A stretch of 13,519 nt of DNA from Candidatus Shapirobacteria bacterium (GTDB taxonomy: Bacteria > Patescibacteriota > Microgenomatia > UBA12405). The notes under the pieces were generated by a model. The model searched no databases. It was not told the DNA's origin and saw only the letters and a list, made by a program, of their open reading frames with translations. Below are positions 1 through 5,437 of the stretch, one piece after another. A program made the translations under genes and the position numbers. Position 1 is the stretch's first letter; every line of letters begins with the position of its first letter. The stretch lies in the NCBI GenBank assembly GCA_018500045.2, contig JAHBAQ020000006.1, forward strand, positions 1 through 13,519, written 5' to 3'.

Positions 1-172
1 AACTGATAGTGTGGGGGATATTAAAGAAGCTCATGAGGCAAAAACCAAAGCGATTGGAGTAATTTGGGGATTGCATGAAAGAGAAAGATTGGAGAAAAAC
101 GGAGCTGATTTTATAGCGGAAAACCCGAATGATATTCTGGAGGGAGTAAAAAAGATTTTGGTTTTGAAATAA
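1..172 (+). CDS. HAD-family hydrolase, C-terminal fragment (phosphoglycolate phosphatase-like)
   Basis: The reading frame is open from the left edge (first full codon at base 2) to TAA at 170-172, giving 56 C-terminal residues. It starts with TDSVGDIKEA, which matches HAD motif IV (the Mg-binding GDs/t..DI..A segment). It continues with IGVIWG and a GADFI..NP.DIL tail, the usual end of phosphoglycolate phosphatase/PpaX-type HAD hydrolases, where the tail follows the Rossmann-like core. Catalytic motifs I-III would lie upstream of the window. By family these enzymes dephosphorylate small phosphometabolites in the cytoplasm; the substrate cannot be told from the tail. A tRNA-Trp gene follows 36 bases later, and its likely -35 box overlaps the end of this gene. 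Confidence 0.85.
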   Translation, partial: TDSVGDIKEAHEAKTKAIGVIWGLHERERLEKNGADFIAENPNDILEGVKKILVLK

Positions 173-192
173 AGACTAGATTAAGGTAGAAT
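164..192 (+). promoter_or_regulatory. Probable sigma70-type promoter of tRNA-Trp
   Basis: TTGAAA at 164-169 and TAGAAT at 187-192 are separated by exactly 17 bases. The predicted start near 199 lies about 10 bases before the mature tRNA 5' end. The -35 box overlaps the last codons of the HAD gene. Assigned by consensus and position only. Confidence 0.5.
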
Positions 193-208
193 TCACTACT
201 TAAGATAT

Positions 209-279
209 AGGTCTGTGGTGAAATGGTATCACAGCAGTCTCCAAAACTGCTTTTCCAGGTTCGACTCCTGGCGGACCTG
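209..279 (+). tRNA. tRNA-Trp (anticodon CCA)
   Basis: A full cloverleaf can be drawn. The acceptor stem pairs 209-215 with 272-278 (one G-U). The D-stem is GTGA/TCAC at 218-221/229-232. The anticodon stem is GCAGT/ACTGC at 234-238/246-250, with loop CTCCAAA and anticodon CCA at 241-243. The T-stem is CCAGG/CCTGG at 255-259/267-271 around TTCGACT. The discriminator base is G279, as usual for bacterial tRNA-Trp. The next bases are CAC, so the CCA tail is not encoded and must be added by the CCA-adding enzyme. A CCA anticodon fits the standard code, with UGA as stop. Confidence 0.95.
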
Positions 280-329
280 CACAAGTTGACTAATTGTTTT
301 GAACCTAAATTGATGATAAATTGGTTTCA

Positions 330-902
330 ATGAACAAAATTATTTGTGTTTCGGGAATGTGTGGAGCGGGTAAGAGTGTGGTGTCGGATTTTTTTGTAAA
401 AAATGGGTTTCAATTTGTAAGATTTGGTCAAATAACTTTAGACGAAGTAAAAAAGAGAGGGTTAGAACCAAATGAAGCCAATGAAAGACCGATTCGGGAA
501 GAATTTCGGGCGAAATATGGGATGGCGGCGTTTGCAATTTTGAATTTACCAAAATTTGATGAATTAATGAAAAGGGGAAATGTAATTGCTGATGGTTTGT
601 ATAGTTGGGAGGAATACAAAGTCTTAAAGGAGCATTATGGTGAAGCGATGAAAGTAATTGCCGTCTGGGCACCACCAGAGTTGAGATATGAAAGAATTTC
701 GAGTCGAGTAATGGCGGCAGATGATAAGGATTTGAGGAACAGATCATTTACTAAAGAAGAAGCTAAATCGAGAGATTATGCTGAATTGGAAAAATTGAAT
801 AAAGGTGGGCCGATTGCTATGGCTGATTTTACGATTGTGAATAATAAAGATATTAATTTTTTAAATCAACAGATTGAAGAAATTTATGACCAAATCAAGT
901 AG
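330..902 (+). CDS. P-loop nucleoside-monophosphate-kinase-like protein (UPF0200/dephospho-CoA-kinase-like)
   Basis: The 190-residue protein starts with a beta-strand and a Walker A loop, GMCGAGKS at residues 9-16. It then has a segment of the type NE..IREEF..KYGM, ADGLYSWEEY, an arginine-rich lid-like region (about 125-150) and a C-terminal FTIVNN strand. Overall it resembles small archaeal-type P-loop kinases (UPF0200) and dephospho-CoA or adenylate kinases. ATP binding is well supported; the phosphoryl acceptor is unknown. The ATG at 330 is preferred over the in-frame TTG at 321 because the kinase fold begins directly after it; no Shine-Dalgarno sequence is visible for either. The stop overlaps the start of the dCMP deaminase gene by 17 bases, so the two are probably translationally coupled. 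That points to a role in deoxynucleotide supply, such as a dNMP kinase, or to a non-catalytic partner. Function is inferred from context. Confidence 0.85.
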   Translation: MNKIICVSGMCGAGKSVVSDFFVKNGFQFVRFGQITLDEVKKRGLEPNEANERPIREEFRAKYGMAAFAILNLPKFDELMKRGNVIADGLYSWEEYKVLKEHYGEAMKVIAVWAPPELRYERISSRVMAADDKDLRNRSFTKEEAKSRDYAELEKLNKGGPIAMADFTIVNNKDINFLNQQIEEIYDQIK

Positions 903-1395
903 TGACAAAGTAAAATATATCCGACCGAGTTGGGATGAATATTTTATGGAAGTAATGGAGGCAATTTCAAAACGAGCAACTTGTGATAGAGGGCGAAGTG
1001 GTTGTGTAATTGTAAAAAATAAACAAATTTTGGTAACCGGATATGTGGGATCACCAATGGGTTTGCCACATTGTGATGAAGTGGGTCATCAAATGAAAAA
1101 AATGTTGAATGAAGATGGAAGTGTCTCGGAACATTGTGTTAGAACAGTTCATGCGGAACAAAATGCAGTTTGTCAGGCAGCCAAATTGGGAGTGTCAATT
1201 GACGGAGCGACGGTTTATTGCCGAATGACACCGTGCAGAGTGTGTGCAATGTTGTTAATTAATTGTGGAATAAAAAGGGTGGTGTGTGAAAGAAGATACC
1301 ATGCTGGAGCCGAATCGGAAGAAATGTTTAAAAAAGTGGGAATTGAGTTGGAGTTTGTTCATAATGAAATCCAACAGTATTCTGAAAAGAAATGA
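886..1395 (+). CDS. dCMP deaminase (deoxycytidylate deaminase family)
   Basis: The 169-residue protein carries the zinc cytidine/deoxycytidylate deaminase signature. HAE is at residues 89-91 (zinc ligand H89, proton-shuttle E91) and PCRVC at 116-120 (zinc ligands C117 and C120). Its N-terminus, RPSWDEYFM followed by a CDR...GCVIV segment, is typical of true dCMP deaminases and not of tRNA or cytosine deaminases. The family converts dCMP to dUMP, feeding thymidylate synthesis in the cytoplasm. Extra Cys/His residues (C33, C40, H62, C63, H82, C84) could hold the second structural zinc known in phage-type dCMP deaminases. ATG 886 is chosen over an in-frame TTG at 874; a weak GAAGA lies upstream. 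It overlaps the kinase-like gene by 17 bases and ends on TGA. Confidence 0.92.
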   Translation: MTKSSSDKVKYIRPSWDEYFMEVMEAISKRATCDRGRSGCVIVKNKQILVTGYVGSPMGLPHCDEVGHQMKKMLNEDGSVSEHCVRTVHAEQNAVCQAAKLGVSIDGATVYCRMTPCRVCAMLLINCGIKRVVCERRYHAGAESEEMFKKVGIELEFVHNEIQQYSEKK

Positions 1396-1404
1396 GGTTT
1401 AGGC

Positions 1405-1560
1405 TTAACGGCGACCACGATTGATCGTTCCCATACGAGCAGTTGGTTTAAAGTTTACTGGAGATTTGGTTCCAGGAAAACTTGGAATACTAGGTTTAAC
1501 AAAACCTTTAATAATAGTAGATCTGTTATCTGGCTTTGATTTTGATGCAGGTTTACTCAT
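1405..1560 (-). CDS. Small basic hypothetical protein (51 aa)
   Basis: A 51-residue open frame runs from ATG at 1560 to TAA at 1405-1407. It begins MSKPASKSKP and ends with INRGRR. The composition is rich in Lys, Arg, Pro, Ser and Thr, with no Cys, no membrane segment and few acidic residues, so it is probably disordered and nucleic-acid- or ribosome-binding, or a peptide substrate. No family is recognised. It begins 18 bases after the stop of the EpmA-like gene on the same strand, so it could be the last gene of that operon. A perfect TATAAT lies 11 bases before its ATG, which could give it its own near-leaderless transcript. No Shine-Dalgarno sequence is seen. Reality as a gene is moderately supported: it fills an otherwise empty gap and has no competing frame. 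Confidence 0.55.
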   Translation of the reverse strand: MSKPASKSKPDNRSTIIKGFVKPSIPSFPGTKSPVNFKPTARMGTINRGRR

Positions 1561-1571
1561 AATCAATTTTA

Positions 1572-1577
1572 ATTATA
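1572..1577 (-). promoter_or_regulatory. Candidate -10 box (TATAAT) ahead of the 51-aa gene
   Basis: TATAAT on the minus strand, 11 bases before the ATG at 1560, inside the spacer after the EpmA-like stop codon. No convincing -35 box is seen, so this is a weak call in AT-rich sequence. Confidence 0.3.
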
Positions 1578-1578
1578 G

Positions 1579-2619
1579 TTATTCTTGAATTAACTGGGAA
1601 GTAGGGAAATAAAGAATGTCTTCTATCTTATCAGAGTTAGAAAATAACATAGCGAGGCGGTCGATACCTAAACCAATGCCGGCACAGGGAGGCATTTGGC
1701 CACAAGCGTCGATAAATTTTTGATCGTAAGGATGAATGGGTAAATTATTTTCTTGTCTAAATTTAGTTTCGGTGTCAAAATTATCTTTTAAAATTTTTGA
1801 ATCAGTTAGTTCTGTATAAGCGTTGCCGATTTCCATACCGCCGATATAAAATTCAAAACGTTGACTGAATCCAGGAGAATCGGGACAAGTTTGACAGAGA
1901 GGGGAGGTTTGAGTGGGATAGTCGAAAATAATAAAAGGTTTATCCTGAGGAATTTTTGATTCAATTTCATTAATAAAAATTTGAGTATAAAGTGGTTCCC
2001 AAGTAGTGACGTCATCGACGTTGTAACCCTTGGCTTTGGCAGTAGCAATAATTTGGTCGGCAGTTAAATTTTGAGACAAATCAATATCGGCGTATTGTTG
2101 AAACAATTCTTTGAGAGTAAATTGATACCAATTGCCGCCGAGGTCAATTTTTTGGCCTTGATAAACAATAAAATCGGTTTGAGGAAGTTGAAGTTTTTGT
2201 TGAACGTAATGAAGGGTGTTTAAAATTAATTCTTTGGTAGTATTAGCGATATCGTGGTGATTTTTGCCCATTTCATACCATTCAAGCATGGAAAATTCCA
2301 AATTATGAGTTGGGCCAATATCCTCGAGATCACGAAAAACTTTGGCAACAGCAAAACAATTACCAATACCCTGAGCAATGAGTCGTTTGAGGGCACTTTC
2401 AGGAGAAGTGGGGAGGTAAAAAGTAAAGTTGCGCTCGGTCCATTTGGTTTTTAGAGGATATAAATTGGGTTCTATTGGGATTCTAGCCAAAAGAGTGGGA
2501 GTATCGACTTCATGAAAATTTCGGTCGATAAAATAATTTCTGATAGCCTGAATGGTCCATTCGTGAATGAAATGTTTTGTAAAGTCCATATATTGTTTTT
2601 TTATTTGGCTCGATAACAA
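1579..2619 (-). CDS. EpmA/GenX-like class II lysyl-tRNA synthetase paralogue
   Basis: The product (346 residues from TTG 2619) is a class II aminoacyl-tRNA synthetase catalytic core of the Lys/Asp/Asn subclass. It lacks the N-terminal OB-fold anticodon-binding domain. Motif 1 is F.EVDTP (35-41), motif 2 is VFRDLED...NLEFSMLEW (94-114) and motif 3 is GIGLGIDRL (314-322). The PTSPESALKRL segment, the RFEFY..G.EI.NA..ELTD segment and the total length match EpmA (PoxA/GenX, about 325 aa) better than full LysRS (about 500 aa). EpmA ligates (R)-beta-lysine to a conserved lysine of elongation factor P; neither EF-P nor a lysine 2,3-aminomutase is present here. The start is uncertain: besides TTG 2619 there is ATG 2589, and the frame stays open upstream to the preceding gene's stop. 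A CQTC pair at 242-245 is an added feature. It lies directly downstream of a radical SAM gene. Confidence 0.85.
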   Translation of the reverse strand: MLSSQIKKQYMDFTKHFIHEWTIQAIRNYFIDRNFHEVDTPTLLARIPIEPNLYPLKTKWTERNFTFYLPTSPESALKRLIAQGIGNCFAVAKVFRDLEDIGPTHNLEFSMLEWYEMGKNHHDIANTTKELILNTLHYVQQKLQLPQTDFIVYQGQKIDLGGNWYQFTLKELFQQYADIDLSQNLTADQIIATAKAKGYNVDDVTTWEPLYTQIFINEIESKIPQDKPFIIFDYPTQTSPLCQTCPDSPGFSQRFEFYIGGMEIGNAYTELTDSKILKDNFDTETKFRQENNLPIHPYDQKFIDACGQMPPCAGIGLGIDRLAMLFSNSDKIEDILYFPTSQLIQE

Positions 2620-2693
2620 TTTTTTACCGTCCTCGCACCATCGTAAAATCCACTCAGCGGCTTGCGGGCGGAAAAAATAATATCTTCGCCAAA

Positions 2694-3590
2694 TTATTTA
2701 TTGATTAACTTGATTATACCTTGACAGGAGTTTTGATGGAATTCTTGCGGATAACCACAAAGATAACTTTGATCGCAGCAGCCTTGACAGAGTCCACAAG
2801 TGAAACACGGAGAAATATCTTTAATAAATTTAGAGATGTAAATTTGGGGATTGTCGGTGATTTTTCCTAGGGAGATGGATGATTCACAACAACCAGTGAT
2901 ATTACCATTGGATTGAAGACTAAGTTGATAACAGCCAAAATTTTTGTTGGGGAAAGTAGGGTAGTGGAGTTTGATATCGAGGCATTGGTCGTTAGTTAAG
3001 GACATTTTTCGGTCAGTAAGATAAGTTTTTGGGAGGCCAAAAATATCAAAAGTATCTTTGTAAGGGTAAGAATCTTTGGTGACCAAAAACATAATACCGA
3101 CGGGGAAACCTAATTTTTGAGCGTGTTTGATATATTTAATAGATTTATCAAAATTACCAGAACCGCGGTTTTGGTCGTGAATGTCTTTTGGTCCATCCAA
3201 AGAAACTAAAATCTGGCAACTATTGGGGTTTTTTATTTCTTGAAGTCGATCAATGGTACCGTTGGTGATTATAGTAACAAATATATTTTTATCGATCAAA
3301 GTATTGACTAGATGGGGAAAATTAGGAAGTAAAAAGACTTCACCGCCACATAAGATAATGGATTTTAGATGATAGATGTTAGTTTTTTTTGATAATGATT
3401 TGAGATAAGAATTATATTTTTCAATAAATTCTAAGATTTGCTGGTTGGATAAAACATCACTGGTTTTATGGGTATAGCAATATTTGCAGGCCAAATTACA
3501 ACTCTCAAGAGGAGAGATATAAATACTTTCTAAACTCTGAATTATTTGAGTTTGGCCGATTCCTTGTGTTCGGTTCGCTTTTTGCACCAT
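2694..3590 (-). CDS. Radical SAM protein with SPASM-type C-terminal cluster domain
   Basis: The 298-residue protein has the radical SAM [4Fe-4S] motif CNLACKYC (C31, C35, C38) and a GGE SAM-binding motif at 82-84. Its C-terminus is cysteine-rich. C220 and C234 are separated by 13 residues with a GX4C element, followed by C262-X2-C265-X5-C271, then C278 and C289. This closely follows the SPASM pattern that binds auxiliary Fe-S clusters in peptide and protein maturases (sulfatase maturases, RiPP enzymes). It is not a lysine 2,3-aminomutase type. The substrate is unknown. ATG 3590 lies inside rpmG and overlaps it by 49 bases. The only other ordinary in-frame start is GTG 3587, and the first radical SAM strand begins at residue 23, so the overlap appears real. 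The EpmA-like gene follows directly. Confidence 0.88.
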   Translation of the reverse strand: MVQKANRTQGIGQTQIIQSLESIYISPLESCNLACKYCYTHKTSDVLSNQQILEFIEKYNSYLKSLSKKTNIYHLKSIILCGGEVFLLPNFPHLVNTLIDKNIFVTIITNGTIDRLQEIKNPNSCQILVSLDGPKDIHDQNRGSGNFDKSIKYIKHAQKLGFPVGIMFLVTKDSYPYKDTFDIFGLPKTYLTDRKMSLTNDQCLDIKLHYPTFPNKNFGCYQLSLQSNGNITGCCESSISLGKITDNPQIYISKFIKDISPCFTCGLCQGCCDQSYLCGYPQEFHQNSCQGIIKLINK

Positions 3591-3721
3591 TTACAGTATT
3601 TGACAAATTTGAGCTTGTCAGGAGTATTAGTTTTATTTTTTTCAGTTAAATAATTTTGAGCACCGCACTGGGCACAAACTAAGGCGATCAAAATTCTTGG
3701 TGTTTTTTTGGATTTAGACAT
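3542..3721 (-). CDS. rpmG: 50S ribosomal protein L33
   Basis: A 59-residue frame from ATG 3721 to TAA at 3542-3544. The sequence contains RILIALVCAQCG, then NYLTEKNK and KYCKWCKKRTEHKE, the standard L33 fold. It has both CXXC pairs (C16/C19 and C43/C46) of the zinc-binding form. L33 sits near the E-site of the large subunit. The gene follows hpf by 40 bases on the same strand with no Shine-Dalgarno sequence. Its 3' end overlaps the radical SAM gene in another frame by 49 bases. Identification is firm. Confidence 0.96.
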   Translation of the reverse strand: MSKSKKTPRILIALVCAQCGAQNYLTEKNKTNTPDKLKFVKYCKWCKKRTEHKESAKLK

Positions 3722-3761
3722 GAGTGGTATTTTAAACTAATTTAGGCCAAATGACAATTAA

Positions 3762-4067
3762 TTAGTCGGCGTGCTTGTACTTTTTGATTTGACGCTCGAC
3801 AGCTTCTCGTAAATCAACAATAGCACCGGTTAGATCAGTGTGAGTTACTTGGGCGTAAATCGGGTTTTTGAGCCCAGGGAGACTCATATCGAACTTAGCG
3901 GTATAGTTTTTGTATTTTTTGTCCTTTTGAATATGAAGAGAAGCAGTTTTGAGCTCGTTATTAAATTGAGGAAGAAGTTGGTCAAGTTTATCGACGAATT
4001 TGGTTTGAATCATTCGCCTGATTTTGAGAGAAATGATTAAATTGACTCCGTTAATTCTGGTGTTCAT
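3762..4067 (-). CDS. hpf: Ribosome hibernation promoting factor, short form (HPF/RaiA family)
   Basis: The 101-residue protein starts MNTRINGVNLIISLKIRRMI and matches the single-domain HPF/YfiA fold (beta-alpha-beta-beta-beta-alpha). It has a central FDMSLPGLKNPIYAQ strand pair and a C-terminal helix ending DLREAVERQIKKYK. The family binds near the decoding centre of the 30S subunit and inactivates ribosomes in stationary phase or starvation. The long-form dimerisation domain is absent. ATG 4067 is chosen over an in-frame TTG at 4079 because a perfect GGAGG lies 5 bases before it. The gene heads the minus-strand run into rpmG and the radical SAM gene, so hibernation, L33 and the modification-type enzymes may share a transcript. 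Confidence 0.9.
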   Translation of the reverse strand: MNTRINGVNLIISLKIRRMIQTKFVDKLDQLLPQFNNELKTASLHIQKDKKYKNYTAKFDMSLPGLKNPIYAQVTHTDLTGAIVDLREAVERQIKKYKHAD

Positions 4068-4072
4068 AAAAA

Positions 4073-4077
4073 CCTCC
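4073..4077 (-). promoter_or_regulatory. Shine-Dalgarno sequence of hpf
   Basis: GGAGG on the minus strand, 5 bases ahead of ATG 4067. It decides the hpf start and is one of few perfect Shine-Dalgarno sequences in the window. Confidence 0.8.
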
Positions 4078-4139
4078 AATGAATTATTAATAGGGTAGTG
4101 GCACTTGAGATAATTTATTTTAGCATTTTGTTTGATGGT

Positions 4140-4961
4140 TTAGAACCATTTTTGCCATATTGCTTTGGCGGCAGCGAAATGTTTGAGTTTTTCTGTTTTT
4201 TGATCACCGTAACCATCAAAGCTAGTATCTGGCAGACTAAATCCTTGAGTAATCATACTTTTTCTGTCAGAAAGAAATTTTTTGGCAGGATAAAATTCTT
4301 CTGAATAAGTAATAAGGCGGGGAACACTATTGTATAAGACGTTGCCAGTTAACATTTGGAATTGTTGAGATAATCTATCGTCGGTGGTGGTGGTGGATTT
4401 GGGCAGGACTAAAAGGGCTGTTCTGAGATATCCTATAGCTTCGATGCAATTGAAAGCTTTTCCAAGACCAGACGATGTATTTTTGAGACAATTTCTGACC
4501 TGGTGAGAAAGTTCATTAGCTTCGTAACTTTGACCGATAATACTGGTTATAGCAGAAACAATAACGGATAATTCGTTTTCTTCGTCTTGTTCAGTTTTTG
4601 CTTCATAGTTAACATCGCCTTTTTCGGTGATACCTTCTGGCCAATCGTGAGTTAAGGCTGTAAGTTTTAAAATACTTTGTTCTTCTTGATTAAACTTAGT
4701 TGGATAAGTTGATTGATTTTGTTGGTTAATAAACCAAACGGCTAGACCATAAGTTAAACGGCAATGTTCGAGGTTGTTAGCGTCAACACCAAGGTGATTA
4801 ATCCATTCTTTATTGGAAACGTGTTCTGGTTGAAATCTTCCCCAACGAGTGTTTTGAGACAGACGTTGTCCGGGGGGTGTTTTAGTAAAACCTTGATGTA
4901 TTTCACTAAAAGATACTGGATCTTTATCGAGCATAACAAAATTTGGACTTTCAATTCCCAT
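4140..4961 (-). CDS. HD-domain metal-dependent phosphohydrolase (YfbR/HDDC2-like)
   Basis: The 273-residue protein has an HD signature spread as H66, H105-D106 (LTHDWPE), E109 and GD at 115-116. This matches the HD_3 group that includes the 5'-deoxynucleotidase YfbR and HDDC2. The last conserved Asp of that family seems replaced by E174 (NCIEAIGYL). The family hydrolyses nucleoside monophosphates using a divalent metal, but the substrate here is unproven. The protein is longer than YfbR (about 200 aa), with roughly 50 extra N-terminal and 60 extra C-terminal residues of unknown role. No signal peptide or membrane segment is visible. ATG 4961 is used; no Shine-Dalgarno sequence is evident. It sits between hpf and a membrane-anchored small protein, all on the minus strand. 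Confidence 0.75.
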   Translation of the reverse strand: MGIESPNFVMLDKDPVSFSEIHQGFTKTPPGQRLSQNTRWGRFQPEHVSNKEWINHLGVDANNLEHCRLTYGLAVWFINQQNQSTYPTKFNQEEQSILKLTALTHDWPEGITEKGDVNYEAKTEQDEENELSVIVSAITSIIGQSYEANELSHQVRNCLKNTSSGLGKAFNCIEAIGYLRTALLVLPKSTTTTDDRLSQQFQMLTGNVLYNSVPRLITYSEEFYPAKKFLSDRKSMITQGFSLPDTSFDGYGDQKTEKLKHFAAAKAIWQKWF

Positions 4962-5005
4962 AATTGGAAATTTATCACAAACTAAAATTTTTTTATAGGG
5001 AGATT

Positions 5006-5368
5006 TTAATCGGTGATGGTTTGGACAATGTCACAGGGCCCTTGGTATTTTTTGACCAGATCAAAAATAGCGTTAAATTTTGGTTCAGTGGTTTGGTAAA
5101 TCTGGTCTTGACGATCACGAAGAGTGACCTCTAAGTTACTTTTTTGGAAAATAACTTTAATTTGGCAATGGGACATAAGTTTATCGGTAGTATTCCAATC
5201 GATAATGTTGGTTTGACCAGGGACAGCGTTGGGAACGACAAAGGTTTGTAATTCTGGGGCAGTGTAAATATGGCTTTGATCGGAAAGGGATTTAGTAATA
5301 ACCAAACCAAGACAGGCGATCAGGACAATAAGAAGTAAAATATAAATTTTTTGTCGGACAGATGACAT
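5006..5368 (-). CDS. Small membrane-anchored or lipoprotein-like hypothetical protein
   Basis: The 120-residue protein has a short positively charged N-terminus (R5, K7) followed by one hydrophobic segment at about residues 8-25. The rest is soluble and probably outside the membrane. LIAC at 16-19 fits a lipobox with C19 as a possible lipidation site, but the hydrophobic stretch runs on after it, so a plain transmembrane anchor is as likely. Two further cysteines, C68 and C112, could form a disulfide in the external domain. No family is recognised. ATG 5368 is chosen over the TTG at 5383 because it places the basic residues and hydrophobic core in the usual order. It is divergent from the ABC transporter genes, with 69 bases between the two starts. 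Confidence 0.65.
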   Translation of the reverse strand: MSSVRQKIYILLLIVLIACLGLVITKSLSDQSHIYTAPELQTFVVPNAVPGQTNIIDWNTTDKLMSHCQIKVIFQKSNLEVTLRDRQDQIYQTTEPKFNAIFDLVKKYQGPCDIVQTITD

Positions 5369-5437
5369 AAATAATATTAACAATTTTATAAATGGAAGTT
5401 TAATTTTAAATCAACTATACTAACGAATTGAGTTTAT

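Noticed and set aside
340..747. 135-codon minus-strand open frame
   Set aside because: It lies opposite the P-loop kinase-like gene, which has clear family motifs; the reverse frame is low-complexity (Leu/His/Pro/Ser) shadow sequence.
2694..3590. EpmB-type lysine 2,3-aminomutase next to the EpmA-like gene
   Set aside because: The iron-sulfur motif is CNLACKYCY followed by SPASM cysteines; KamA/EpmB proteins use a CRYCFR-type motif and lack the SPASM pattern.
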